Made by a program: the position numbers and the translations under genes. Below, in pieces: positions 31,620 to 40,627 of a stretch of DNA of 49,908 nucleotides. Each line of letters starts with the position of its first letter. Position 1 is the first letter of the stretch. A model generated the notes under the pieces. It was not told the DNA's origin. It saw only the letters and a program-made list of their open reading frames with translations, and searched no databases. Origin of the DNA: Corallococcus sicarius. GTDB taxonomy: Bacteria > Myxococcota > Myxococcia > Myxococcales > Myxococcaceae. The stretch lies in NCBI RefSeq assembly GCF_003611735.1, contig NZ_RAWG01000034.1, positions 1 to 49,908 of the forward strand, read 5' to 3'.

Positions 31620-34256
31620 ATGCGCAGGCGGCTCATCGTGGTGGTGGCGGTCCTGGTCGGGTGTGGCCTTGCGCTGTTCTGGGGTCTGCGCTCCGGCGGG
31701 CCGGAGGCCTCGGAGGACAGTGCTGGAGCCGCCCTGGTGACGCGGGAGGGCCCGGTGGGTGCTCCCGTGCCGCAGCGCTCCGGAGGCGCCGAGGGCGTGG
31801 GCAGTACGCCGCCCCTGGCGCGGGCTCCCAGCGAGGCGGAGGGCGTCCTGGACGTGGAGGTGCTCGCGGGTGGGCGGCCTTCGGTCGGAGCCCAGGTGCG
31901 GCTCTACTGGCAGGACGGATCCGGGGAGCGCGAGTGGCGACTGGCGGGCTCCGGTGTCGCGGATGCGAAGGGGCACGTCCGGCTGGCGTCCGGGCCCGGG
32001 AGCTACCTGGTGGCCGTGCGCGCCGAAGGTCAGGCGCCGCTGCTGCGTGACGTGGTGCGCCCCTACGGAGAGCTGAGCACCGCGCTGCGTGTGTCGCTGG
32101 AGCCCGGGCAGACGCTCACGGGCCGCACGGTGGTGCACGGAACGAATGAACCGCTGCCGCTCGTGGAGCTCGTGCTCACGGCGCACGCCCGCGAGCTGGC
32201 GCCCTGGCAGCGCGCCGAGGCCCCTGACGAGGAGCGCGTGTATGCGACGAGCGATGCGCGCGGGAACTTCCGCGTGGAGGGGCTCGCGCCTGGGGCCTAC
32301 CTGCTGGAGGCGCGGGCGCTCGGGCACGCGCGCGCGGTGGAGAGCCGCCTGCGGATCCCCCTGGTGGGGCCGCTGACGGTGGCGCTCCGGGTGGCGGGCG
32401 TCATCGAGGGCTTCGTCGTGGACGCGAAGGGGCTCCCGGCCGCGGACGCCGAGGTGCAGGTGGGCGGCAGTCCGGCGCAGGTGGTGACGACGGGCGCGCA
32501 GGGAGGCTTCTCCGTCGAGGTGGAGCCCGGCGCCCACACCGTGTCCGCGCGGCGCGGCGAGGAGTCCGGCGCGCTCGACAAGCCCGTCATCTCCACCGCG
32601 GGCAGCACCGTGCGCGACGTGCGGATCCGACTGGGGCCCGGTGCGGTGCTGGAGGGCCGCGTGGTGGAGAAGTCCTCGGGAGGGCCGGTGGTGGGGGCCC
32701 GCGTCGACGTCAGCTTCGCGGAGGGCGATGGGGATTCTGGCTTCGCCCTGTCGGACGCGGAGGGACACTTCGTGGTGCGGGGGCTCGCTCCTGGCAGCTA
32801 CGACGCGAGGGTGAGCGCTCCGGGCTACTCGCCCACGGCGCGCAACGGGCTGACGGTGGGGCAGGGTGAGCGCTTCCCCGTGGACCTCGTGCTTTCACGG
32901 ACTGGCGCGGTGGAGGGCCAGGTGCGCGACAGCGCTGGAGCGCCGGTGGCGAACGCCCGGGTGTCGAGCGTCGACAACTGGAGCAATGGTGTGGAGAGCG
33001 CTCCGGTGCAGGCGCGCACCGACGCCGCGGGACACTACCGGCTCGAAGGGCTCTCCACCGGACGCATGTATCTCACCGCGCAGCGTGAGGACTCGACGGT
33101 GGGCGTCCGCCAACAGGTGGACGTGGGAGAGAACGGCACGGCCCGCGCGGACTTCACGCTGGAGGGCACGGGCATCGTGGAGGGCGTGGTGCGCGCGGTC
33201 CGGGGCTCGCTTCCCGAAGGGCCGTTGGAGGTGACGGCGCTCGCGGAGGGAACGACCACGTCCGGTATCCCGGACGTGGGCCGGGTGGGCGTCGGAGCGG
33301 GGGGAGGCTTCCGGATGTCTCTTCCGCCGGGCGGCTACACCCTGCTGCTCACGGCGCGCCACCGCTTCTCCTCGGGTGCGCAGCGGCAGGTCCGCGTGGA
33401 GGAGGGGAGGACGGTCCACGTCGAGTTCACCTGGGAGGACACGCAGGACGAGAACGAGTACCGCGGCAGCGTCCTCGAACCGGATGGCACGCCCTCGCCG
33501 GGGGCTGCCATTACGCTCACGGCCGCGGAGGGACGGGGCATCCCGCTGATGATGGGATCCGCGGATGAAGAGGGCCGCTTCGCCATCTCGCTTTCCCGGA
33601 AGGCGGTCCCCGCCACACGCCGCGTGATGTTGAGCGCGCGCAATGGCGGACGCTCGAGTGACGCGGTGCCTGTGAATGCGGAGCAGGAGGTGGTGGTGAA
33701 GCTGCGACCCTCGGCCTCCCTGCGAGGCAGGGTGGTGCGCGACGGTGAGCCCGTGCGGGGTTTCACCCTGGCCCTCCAGCTCCAGAAGGGCTTCCTTACG
33801 CAGGGACAGGGGCCGTGGGAGTTCGCGGGCGAGCGCTTCGAGCTGCGGGACGTGCCGGCTGAGCCCATCCGGGTGGTGGCGAGGACGGCGGACGGTTCCA
33901 GCGGTGAGGTTTCGGTCTCGCCCGGCGTGGGCGCGGCGCTCGAAGTGGACATCCCCCTGAAGGCTTCAGCGACCGTGCGGGGCCGGGTGCTGGACGCAGC
34001 CACGAAGGCACCGATTCCCGATGCGTTCATCTTCATCGAGGGCGAACCGAACACGCCGCTGGGCATTGAAGTGGATGCGGAGGGGCGCTTCACCATCAGC
34101 GGCGTGCGCGTGGGCGAGCGCGTCCTCATCGTCATGGGCGGCCCGTCCCAGGGGCGCGTGCGGCGTGTGCTGAAGGTGAAGGAGGGCGAGGTGATTGACG
34201 TAGGCGACGTGACGCTGGGGACGGTGCCGCCGCCTCCGGATCCGCCCGCCCCCTGA
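31620..34256 (+). CDS. Large membrane-anchored protein with carboxypeptidase regulatory-like repeats
   Basis: Exported protein of 878 residues. ATG 31620 has AAGGA 8 bp upstream. The N-terminal helix RLIVVVAVLVGCGLALFWGL acts as anchor or signal. The rest is about nine CarboxypepD_reg-like/transthyretin-type beta domains, seen in repeated patterns V-G-VVD-xG-P-A-A-V, D-A-G-F-V-GL-PG-Y-V-A (EGFVVDAKGLPAADAEV, EGQVRDSAGAPVANARV, EGRVVEKSSGGPVVGARV). Such proteins sit on the cell surface and serve as rods or adhesins. No enzyme domain is visible. Convergent with the protease gene ending at 34266, 9 bp away. Confidence 0.85.
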   Translation: MRRRLIVVVAVLVGCGLALFWGLRSGGPEASEDSAGAALVTREGPVGAPVPQRSGGAEGVGSTPPLARAPSEAEGVLDVEVLAGGRPSVGAQVRLYWQDGSGEREWRLAGSGVADAKGHVRLASGPGSYLVAVRAEGQAPLLRDVVRPYGELSTALRVSLEPGQTLTGRTVVHGTNEPLPLVELVLTAHARELAPWQRAEAPDEERVYATSDARGNFRVEGLAPGAYLLEARALGHARAVESRLRIPLVGPLTVALRVAGVIEGFVVDAKGLPAADAEVQVGGSPAQVVTTGAQGGFSVEVEPGAHTVSARRGEESGALDKPVISTAGSTVRDVRIRLGPGAVLEGRVVEKSSGGPVVGARVDVSFAEGDGDSGFALSDAEGHFVVRGLAPGSYDARVSAPGYSPTARNGLTVGQGERFPVDLVLSRTGAVEGQVRDSAGAPVANARVSSVDNWSNGVESAPVQARTDAAGHYRLEGLSTGRMYLTAQREDSTVGVRQQVDVGENGTARADFTLEGTGIVEGVVRAVRGSLPEGPLEVTALAEGTTTSGIPDVGRVGVGAGGGFRMSLPPGGYTLLLTARHRFSSGAQRQVRVEEGRTVHVEFTWEDTQDENEYRGSVLEPDGTPSPGAAITLTAAEGRGIPLMMGSADEEGRFAISLSRKAVPATRRVMLSARNGGRSSDAVPVNAEQEVVVKLRPSASLRGRVVRDGEPVRGFTLALQLQKGFLTQGQGPWEFAGERFELRDVPAEPIRVVARTADGSSGEVSVSPGVGAALEVDIPLKASATVRGRVLDAATKAPIPDAFIFIEGEPNTPLGIEVDAEGRFTISGVRVGERVLIVMGGPSQGRVRRVLKVKEGEVIDVGDVTLGTVPPPPDPPAP

Positions 34257-34265
34257 GGTCAGCGC

Positions 34266-34964
34266 TCAGCCGCGCCCGCGCCGCCAGCCTGGAGGGCAGC
34301 CGTCGCGCAGCACCTCGGCCACGGCCACCGCGCAGGCGAAGCTGGTCGTCATGGGGGCCTGCATCCAGTGGCCTCCCATGTAGAGCTTCACCTCGCGCTC
34401 CTGCACGACATGGTCGACCTTCACGTCGGGGTGGGCCTGCTCCATGAGCGCGGGGTCGCCCACCGACACCACCGACTCCAGCTGCGCGGGCAGCGTGGGC
34501 ACTCCCCCCGCGGCGCAGGCGATGACCGCTCCTCGCGCCACCGCGCGGTCGATGACCTCACGCATCGGCGTCTCCAGCGCGCGCAGCGTCGTGCCCAGGC
34601 TCAGGTTGAGCAGGTCCACGCCCACCTCGTCGAGCATCCACCCCAGCGCCTCCACGAGGCACAGCGAGTGCCCGCGCACTCCCTGGTCGAGGACGCGCGC
34701 CACGTACAGCTCCACGTCCGGCCAGGGACGGACCTGGTCGTAGAGGATGCTCAGGATGGCCGTGCCGTGCCCGTGCGTGTCCTCCAGGTCCAGCGTGCTC
34801 GCGCCCGCCCGCCACGCCTCCAGCTCCGGGCGCTCGTAGGCGCGCGTCTCCAGCACCTGCGCGTCCAGGTCGAGCGTGAAGCACGCCGCCCCCGTGAGAG
34901 CAATCGCATGCTCGCGCAGGAAGGCCACCTCCACGCCGCTGTCGATGATGCCCACCTTCTTCAC
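34266..34964 (-). CDS. Minimal cytoplasmic subtilisin-like (S8) protease of the peptide operon
   Basis: Protein of 232 residues starting at GTG 34964, which overlaps the stop of the preceding gene (GTGA). Catalytic residues D8 (GIIDSG), H66 (HGHGTA) and S208 (MTTSFACAVA) are in the S8 order. There is no signal peptide, no pro-domain and no C-terminal extension, so it should act in the cytoplasm. The oxyanion Asn usual in the AAGN segment is replaced by Gly (CAAGGVP). It is the last gene of the seven-gene operon and may cut the leader from the precursor peptides or degrade them; that role is inferred from context. Confidence 0.85.
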   Translation of the reverse strand: MKKVGIIDSGVEVAFLREHAIALTGAACFTLDLDAQVLETRAYERPELEAWRAGASTLDLEDTHGHGTAILSILYDQVRPWPDVELYVARVLDQGVRGHSLCLVEALGWMLDEVGVDLLNLSLGTTLRALETPMREVIDRAVARGAVIACAAGGVPTLPAQLESVVSVGDPALMEQAHPDVKVDHVVQEREVKLYMGGHWMQAPMTTSFACAVAVAEVLRDGCPPGWRRGRG

Positions 34965-35245
34965 GGGGCGCCTCCAGGCCCCGGGGGCCTCCCGTGCCCG
35001 AACTGCCGGAACACATACGTCCCCAGCGACACGGACTCCCTGCGCGGCGGGTCCTCCCCCGGCACGAGCACGGTCAACTGGACGAGCGATCCCGCCAGCA
35101 GCATCGCCACGCAGAGCCCCGCGACGAGCAGGAGCGTGAGGGTGCCAATCCGCCGCACGACGAAGAGGCCCGGGTGCTCCGGGTCCTCCACCAGGGGCAG
35201 GCGCGCGGGGAGCGGCGGGGGAGGGCGTGGAGGCTCATGCGTCAT
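34961..35245 (-). CDS. Small one-helix membrane protein of the peptide operon
   Basis: Protein of 94 residues: a Pro-rich cytoplasmic start (PPRPPPPLPARLPL), one membrane helix at about 34-58 (TLTLLLVAGLCVAMLLAGSLV) and a short outer tail. The layout recalls the first 60 residues of HlyD-type adaptor proteins without the rest, but the sequence is not diagnostic. It sits between the ABC exporter and the protease, 23 bp after the former and overlapping the latter. It could be an export partner or an immunity protein. Confidence 0.75.
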   Translation of the reverse strand: MTHEPPRPPPPLPARLPLVEDPEHPGLFVVRRIGTLTLLLVAGLCVAMLLAGSLVQLTVLVPGEDPPRRESVSLGTYVFRQFGHGRPPGPGGAP

Positions 35246-35268
35246 GACAGGTCACTCCCAGCGCCGCG

Positions 35269-37071
35269 TCACGCGGCATCCGCCTCGCCCACGCCCGCGC
35301 GGTACAGCCGCTGATAGGGAGCACAGCGCGCGAGCAGCTCCGCATGCGGGCCCCGGCCCACGAGCCTGCCTCCCGCGAGCATCCACACCTCGTCGGCCAG
35401 CGTCGCGTTGACCAGCCGGTGGGTGATGAACAGCACCGTCTGGCCCCGCTCCCGGGCCCGCGCGAGCAGCGCGTGGACGATGGCCGCCTCGGTCTCCACG
35501 TCGAGCTGGGACGTCGCCTCGTCCAGCAGCAGCACGGGCGCATCGCGCAGCACCGCCCGGGCCAATGCCAGCCTTTGTCTCTGTCCTCCGGAGAGGCTCG
35601 CCCCCGCCTCCGCCACCGGCGTGTCGTAGCCCCGGGGCAGCGCGTCGATGACGGGCTCCAGCCCGCACAGCCGCACCGCGTCCCGCAGGTTCTCGTCGGA
35701 CACGCCGGGAAGTCCCAGCGTGAGGTTCTCGCGCAGCGTGCCGTGGTACAGCTCCACGTCCTGCCACACCACGGCGAGCTGCCGGCGCAGCTCGGAGAGC
35801 TCCAGCGTCCGCGCGTCGTGCCCGTCGTACAGCACGCGCCCCCGGCCCGGCTCCTCCAGCCGCGTCAGCAGCCGCGCGAGCGTCGTCTTCCCCGAACCGC
35901 TCGCCCCGACGATGGTCACCACCGCCCCGGGCTCCACGCGAGCGCTCACCTCGCGCAGCACGTCCTGATCCGCCGCGTAGCCGAAGGACACACCCTCCAG
36001 CTCCACCCCGCCGCCCAGCCGCCGCGCCACCGGAGCCGGCAGCCGCAGCGAGCCGTTCGGATCCTGCTCCGGCGTCTCGTGCAGGTACTCGAAGAAGCGC
36101 CGCAGGTGCACCCCGCGCTGGTGCATGCTGGTGACGAAGGCGATGACCTCGATGACCGGCCCGCGCAGGTACGCGGCATAGGCCACGAAGGCCACGAACC
36201 CTCCGAGCGTCAGCTTCCCCTGGAGGATGAGCCGCCAGCCCAGCCACGTGAAGAGGGCCGTCTGGGCCGCCTCCACGGTGCGCTCGAACATCCGCAGCCG
36301 CCCCTCCACCCCATGCGCCCGCAGGTGCGCGCGCAGCACCGACCGCATCAGCCCCGCCGCGCGCTGATAGACGAAGGGCTCCAGCGCCAGCACCTTCGTC
36401 GTGCGGCTCTGTCGCAACGTCTCCACCTGCAAGGCATTGAGCGAGCCGTGCACGCCCATCACCTCCTGCCACGCGCTCCCCATGGCGCGCCCCATGACGA
36501 GCGGCACCGCCACCACGAAGGGCAGCGTGGCCAGCGCCGCCAGCGCCAGCTCCCAGTGGAGGGACGCCAGGGTGAAGGGAATGACAATCACGAAGGTGAG
36601 CTGCGAGAAGACGAGCCGCAAGAGGCCCAGCACCAGCGACATGCCGGCCTTCGCGTCCTCGAAGCGGCTGGTCAGCTCCCCCACCTGCCGCCGGGAGAAG
36701 AAGCGGTCCGGCAGGTGTTGCAGGTGGTTGAAGAGGTAGAGCGCGGCGGAGCTCTCCAGCTTGATGTTCAGGTAGGACGAGTAGTAGCCCAGCAGCGCGT
36801 CCGCCAGCGCCGCCGCCACCGACGCTGCGAAGATGCTGACCACCAGGACGTGGAGCAGCTCCAGGTCCCTCAGGGACGAGACGTGGTCGAACAGCAGCCG
36901 CGTGAGGAAGGGCGGAATCAGGCAGAGCAGGGTGATGACGGGGCCCAGCAGCGCGCCCCGGGCCAGCGACCCCCACGCGGGCCGCAACAGCCGCAGCAGC
37001 GCGAGCAGGTAGCGCGCGGACTGCCGCAGCCCCGGCGGGGCCTCCTGCATCGCGCCATTGGGTTCCATCAC
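35269..37071 (-). CDS. ABC exporter, fused membrane and ATPase domains
   Basis: Half-transporter of 600 residues. About six membrane helices span residues 35-320 (type-1 exporter fold), followed by the ATPase at about 350-590 with Walker A GASGSGKTT, Q-loop AVVWQDVE, signature SLSGGQRQR, Walker B VLLLDEATSQLD and the H-loop FITHR. There is no N-terminal C39 peptidase domain, so any leader must be cut by another protein; a protease is encoded two genes on. ATG 37071 lies 7 bp after the GH57-DUF1611 gene. Its place after three peptide genes points to peptide export. Confidence 0.92.
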   Translation of the reverse strand: MMEPNGAMQEAPPGLRQSARYLLALLRLLRPAWGSLARGALLGPVITLLCLIPPFLTRLLFDHVSSLRDLELLHVLVVSIFAASVAAALADALLGYYSSYLNIKLESSAALYLFNHLQHLPDRFFSRRQVGELTSRFEDAKAGMSLVLGLLRLVFSQLTFVIVIPFTLASLHWELALAALATLPFVVAVPLVMGRAMGSAWQEVMGVHGSLNALQVETLRQSRTTKVLALEPFVYQRAAGLMRSVLRAHLRAHGVEGRLRMFERTVEAAQTALFTWLGWRLILQGKLTLGGFVAFVAYAAYLRGPVIEVIAFVTSMHQRGVHLRRFFEYLHETPEQDPNGSLRLPAPVARRLGGGVELEGVSFGYAADQDVLREVSARVEPGAVVTIVGASGSGKTTLARLLTRLEEPGRGRVLYDGHDARTLELSELRRQLAVVWQDVELYHGTLRENLTLGLPGVSDENLRDAVRLCGLEPVIDALPRGYDTPVAEAGASLSGGQRQRLALARAVLRDAPVLLLDEATSQLDVETEAAIVHALLARARERGQTVLFITHRLVNATLADEVWMLAGGRLVGRGPHAELLARCAPYQRLYRAGVGEADAA

Positions 37072-37078
37072 GAGGCCA

Positions 37079-40075
37079 TCACAGGTGCGTGAGCACGCCC
37101 TGCGCCAGCGCGTCCGCTTCCTCGGGGATGGCGTAGACGCGCAGCCCGGTCCGCTGCTCCATCCGCCGCCGCGCGTCCTCCAGCACCTCGTCGCGGACGC
37201 CCAGGAACCACGTCTCGGTCCACCGGCTGCCGAGCAGCTTGCGCCCGCCCATCATCGCCAGGCCCACCACCGTGCAGGGCACGCCGTGCTCGCGGGCCAG
37301 CGTCTCCAGGTATTCGCGTGTCGCGAGCACGTCCTCCGCCCGCGTGTCCACCGACACGCTCAACACCACCAGCCGCGGCAGGAACGTCTCATAGATGAGC
37401 GTGGAGGCATTGGTCCGGCGGTCCGCGCCGGCCGGCGAGTAGAGCAACCCGTTCTGCCCGCCGGTGATGACCAGGTCGCAGCCCTGGGCCAGCTCCGCCA
37501 TCAGCCGCCGCTCGAACGCCAGCCGCTGCGGAGGCTCCACGCGCAGCACGCGCGAGTAGCCGGTGTCCGCGCCCAGCAGGATGCCCGTGGGCTCCGTGGC
37601 GTGGTGGCGCACGCGCACGTGCTTCGCCAGCGCCTCGCGCAGGTAGACCTGCGTGGTGAACTTGCCCTGCACCGTGTCCGTGCCGAAGACGCCCAGCAGG
37701 TTGCGCGGCCCGTAGTCCACCGGGCCCGGGTGCGCGAGCGCGTCCTGCTCCGGCACCGCCACCCGGAAGAAGAGGGACGGGTCCGGCTCCAGCCCGTCGA
37801 ACAGGTCGTAATAGAGGATGTCGTCGTACAGCGACACCACCGGCAGGCGCCTGCGCGTGGCCACCTCCAGCAGCGCCCGGACGTGCGGGACCTCGGACTC
37901 GAAGTTGAGCGAGCAGGTGAAGATGACCGCGTCGAAGTCATGCTTCGCGATGTCCGCCGGATCGCTGCACACCGGCACGGACAGCGCCCCGGCCTGGATG
38001 TACGCGCCCGCATCGCTCAGCGACACCGTGTCGTCGAAGACGACCGACGCCGGCGCGAGGCTCTGGTCGCGGAAGCGCAAGAGCGCGTAGCCCTCCTTGT
38101 TGTATTTGAAGACGGCGGTCCGCTTCCCCGCGAGCACCTCCGTCACCCTCGCGCGCGTGTACAGGTGGCGGCTGCGCAGCGTGGGGGCCTGCTGGATGGG
38201 CAGGTACTGGTCGCCCTCCCAGATTTCACCCAGCTTCCGGTAGAGCACCTCCGGGTCGTACTTGGGATAGGTCCGGGTGTCCGGCGCGATGAGCAGCGGC
38301 ACGCCGTAGTCCGGCATCTGGAAGGTGTGCTCGCGCCCGGAGCCCTCCACGCGCAGCGCATAGCGACCCTGCGGGTGCAGGAGGAAGTACTGGAAGCAGA
38401 CGCGCAGCCCCGCGACGTCCACCACCTCGGGGTCGAGCGTGAGCTCCCGGCGCGCGTCTGTCTTTGAGCCCTCGCGGGACAGCCGGCGCAGGTGGAACGG
38501 CGGCGGCGTCTCCTCGCCGGGCTCGCCGGGCTTGCCGACGTGGACGAGCACGCACTTGAACGGGTCCACCGGGAAGGCCGTGAGCAGCTCGGGCGTGAAG
38601 GCCGGCAGGCGTGACACGACGTCCGCGAAGCGCGCCAGGAACAGCGCGCGCGCCCGCTCCCGCTGGGACGGGTCCGGCATCATGAAGAGCAGGTCGCTGC
38701 CGCTGAGCACCTCGAAGCGGCGCCAGGTCTCCCGCGTCTCGGCATCCACCGGCTCCGGGATGTGGGCCTCCGCGAGCTTGATGAGCGCGTACATCCAGCA
38801 GTTGCCCGGCGTCAGCCAGTGCTCGCTGTAGAAGTCCCGCCCCCACGTCGAATAGTAGAGCCGGGGCAGCGACGGGGGCGTGGGCGGCGACGACACGGTG
38901 ACGGCCGTCTCACGGGGCTGCGCGGGCTGCATCACGCCGTCCAGCCACGCGATGCCCTCGTGCCACCAGTGGCCGAACAGCTCCGTGTCGAAGGCCAGCA
39001 CGAACGTCTGCCCGTCCTGGACGAGCGAGCGGCGCGACTCCAGCAGGTCCCAGAACGCGCGCACGTGGTGGGGCACCTGGGCGCGGGCGGCCTCGCCGTC
39101 GTAGAGCCCCTTCTCGCCCAGCCCCACCTTCTGGCCGCTCACCGCGTGGTACTTGAGGCCCGTCCACACGTGCCCCCGCTTGTGGGCGGGCACGGGCACG
39201 CCCAGCTCCTCGAAGTACTCGGGCCTCACGTCGAAGCCCACGTCGCGGAAGAACTCGCGGTAGACGGGATGGGCCGGGAACGTGGAGTCGGGCGACTTCC
39301 ACAGGTGCAGACCGATGCGGTAGTCGTGGACGAGCACCTCCAGGTCCTCGTGGCGGAACACGCCGCTCGGGTCCTGGGGTTGGGATGCGCCAATGCCATT
39401 GAGGCTGAGCGCGGTGCGGCGGATGCCGTGGCGCGTGAGCACGCGCTCGAGCCCCGGCTGGAAGGCACACTCGGGCAGCCAGAAGCCGTCCGGCTCGCGG
39501 CCGAAGACCTCCTGGAACGACTCCACGCCCCGCGCCACCAGCCGGTCCGCGGTGGCGGGCTCGAAGAAGGGCAGGAAGTTGTGCTGCGGCGAGGACGTCC
39601 ACAGCTGCACGCCCGGCAGCCGCGAGCGCCCGAGCTGTGCGAACACGTCTCGCAGGCTGTGCTCCCTCAGGAACGCCAGGCTGTCCTCCACGCGCCGCAG
39701 GTACATGCCCGCGGTGTGGTGGACCCGGGCGAGCGCCTCGTCGGAGAGCGACTGCGGGAACTTCTCGTAGCGGTTGTAGAGCTCCAACCGCGACGTGCGC
39801 TCCAGCTCGCGCGTGGCGATGCGCCCGAGCAGGCGCAGGTAGCCCGTGTAGCGCTCCTCGCAGGCGAGGAGCTGATCCACGAGGCACGGGGTGAAGGACA
39901 TCACCAGCGTGCCGTCGAAGCGCCGGGAGTCCCAGCGCTCCAGCATCCGGAACAGCGGGATGTACGTCTCCGTCAGCGCTTCGAAGAGCCAGTTCTCCGG
40001 CTCATCGAAGAGGGGGCCCTCGCCCAACACCTGCGGCATGTGGGTGTTGAGGATCAGGGTGAGGCGGGTATTCAT
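37079..40075 (-). CDS. GH57 glycoside hydrolase-type - DUF1611 fusion, candidate peptide-modifying enzyme
   Basis: Protein of 998 residues from ATG 40075, no signal peptide. Residues 1 to about 600 are a GH57/DUF1957-type alpha-glucan enzyme: nucleophile E202 in FWLPECAF, acid D363 in FDTELFGHWWHEG, TSSPQHNFLPFF at the substrate site. Residues about 640-998 match both parts of DUF1611 (DgcN-like, known from N-acetyl-D-glutamate synthesis): the Rossmann part (DAVIFTCSLNFESEVPHVRALL, VVSLYDDIL) and the P-loop part (FGTDTVQGKFTT with K805, GILLGADTG, DLVITGGQNGLLY). I know of no such fusion with a described function. It directly follows three peptide genes (49-bp gap) and precedes the exporter by 7 bp. 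Whether it modifies the peptides, a glycan or a D-amino acid is open. Confidence 0.85.
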   Translation of the reverse strand: MNTRLTLILNTHMPQVLGEGPLFDEPENWLFEALTETYIPLFRMLERWDSRRFDGTLVMSFTPCLVDQLLACEERYTGYLRLLGRIATRELERTSRLELYNRYEKFPQSLSDEALARVHHTAGMYLRRVEDSLAFLREHSLRDVFAQLGRSRLPGVQLWTSSPQHNFLPFFEPATADRLVARGVESFQEVFGREPDGFWLPECAFQPGLERVLTRHGIRRTALSLNGIGASQPQDPSGVFRHEDLEVLVHDYRIGLHLWKSPDSTFPAHPVYREFFRDVGFDVRPEYFEELGVPVPAHKRGHVWTGLKYHAVSGQKVGLGEKGLYDGEAARAQVPHHVRAFWDLLESRRSLVQDGQTFVLAFDTELFGHWWHEGIAWLDGVMQPAQPRETAVTVSSPPTPPSLPRLYYSTWGRDFYSEHWLTPGNCWMYALIKLAEAHIPEPVDAETRETWRRFEVLSGSDLLFMMPDPSQRERARALFLARFADVVSRLPAFTPELLTAFPVDPFKCVLVHVGKPGEPGEETPPPFHLRRLSREGSKTDARRELTLDPEVVDVAGLRVCFQYFLLHPQGRYALRVEGSGREHTFQMPDYGVPLLIAPDTRTYPKYDPEVLYRKLGEIWEGDQYLPIQQAPTLRSRHLYTRARVTEVLAGKRTAVFKYNKEGYALLRFRDQSLAPASVVFDDTVSLSDAGAYIQAGALSVPVCSDPADIAKHDFDAVIFTCSLNFESEVPHVRALLEVATRRRLPVVSLYDDILYYDLFDGLEPDPSLFFRVAVPEQDALAHPGPVDYGPRNLLGVFGTDTVQGKFTTQVYLREALAKHVRVRHHATEPTGILLGADTGYSRVLRVEPPQRLAFERRLMAELAQGCDLVITGGQNGLLYSPAGADRRTNASTLIYETFLPRLVVLSVSVDTRAEDVLATREYLETLAREHGVPCTVVGLAMMGGRKLLGSRWTETWFLGVRDEVLEDARRRMEQRTGLRVYAIPEEADALAQGVLTHL

Positions 40076-40124
40076 GGTGGGACCGCGAGACGGATGAAGC
40101 GCAGGAGGCGGGGGAGGCGGAAGG

Positions 40125-40346
40125 CTAGGAGATGCCGCCGCTGCAGTCCTCGTAGGGGGACGTGGCGCCATCCTCCGAGCACAGCCGGTGGGCCGGGTTG
40201 TAGAGGTCCTGCCAGACCGTGCCCGGCCCCGACGCGACGAGCGTGTACGTGGTGGAGGAGAAGTTCGACGTGGCGAAGCCCGCGACGTCCGGCCCCCCGT
40301 TCACCTGCTCCAGCAGCTCCGAGACATCCTTGCGCGTGTAACGCAT
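40125..40346 (-). CDS. Precursor-like peptide 3 of the tandem family
   Basis: Peptide of 73 residues. ATG 40346 has GGAGG 6 bp upstream. The N-terminus MRYTRKDVSELLEQV is shared with the two upstream paralogs. The shared core pattern includes GPDVxGFxxSN, WQDxY (W45) and exactly two cysteines (C56, C68). The tail is variable (YEDCSGGIS end). No signal peptide or hydrophobic helix, so it is not exported by the Sec route. Last of three tandem copies before the candidate modifying enzyme; the layout fits a RiPP precursor with leader and core. Confidence 0.82.
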   Translation of the reverse strand: MRYTRKDVSELLEQVNGGPDVAGFATSNFSSTTYTLVASGPGTVWQDLYNPAHRLCSEDGATSPYEDCSGGIS

Positions 40347-40356
40347 CCGTGGCCTC

Positions 40357-40370
40357 CGTGTGTGTGATTG
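40357..40370 (-). repeat. 14-bp leader repeat shared between precursor genes (also at 40607-40620)
   Basis: The plus-strand 14-mer CGTGTGTGTGATTG occurs at 40357-40370, before precursor 3, and again at 40607-40620, before precursor 2, each about 10 bp from the start codon. This shows that the peptide gene was duplicated together with its ribosome binding region. Confidence 0.75.
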
Positions 40371-40375
40371 CGGCC

Positions 40376-40597
40376 CTAGTAGCAGTGGAAGGTGGACGCG
40401 TCCTCGGCGGTGACGCGGCCCCCGTCCTCGCACACCCAGCGGGTGCCGTAGGTGTCCTGCCACACCTGTCCGCCGCCGAAGGACGGGACCAGGTTCCAGT
40501 AGGAGCCGCCAAAGTTCGACATGGAGAAGCCCGAGACATCCGGGCCGCCATTCACCGAGTCCAACAGCTCGCTGACGTTCTTGCGCGTGTATCGCAT
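40376..40597 (-). CDS. Precursor-like peptide 2 of the tandem family
   Basis: Peptide of 73 residues from ATG 40597, GAGGT 5 bp upstream. The N-terminus MRYTRKNVSELLDSV is nearly identical to copy 1. Pattern: GGPDVSGFSMSN, WQDTY (W46), two cysteines only (C56, C72) and an EDAS block before the end HCY. The region after residue 30 differs most from the other copies. A gap of about 30 bp separates it from copies 1 and 3, so all three are read on one transcript. Confidence 0.82.
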   Translation of the reverse strand: MRYTRKNVSELLDSVNGGPDVSGFSMSNFGGSYWNLVPSFGGGQVWQDTYGTRWVCEDGGRVTAEDASTFHCY

Positions 40598-40627
40598 GGG
40601 GGACCTCGTGTGTGTGATTGGAGGGCG

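Noticed and set aside
35269..37071. Exporter as a peptidase-containing (C39) bacteriocin transporter
   Set aside because: The N-terminus goes directly into the membrane helices; there is no C39 domain or its Cys/His motif.
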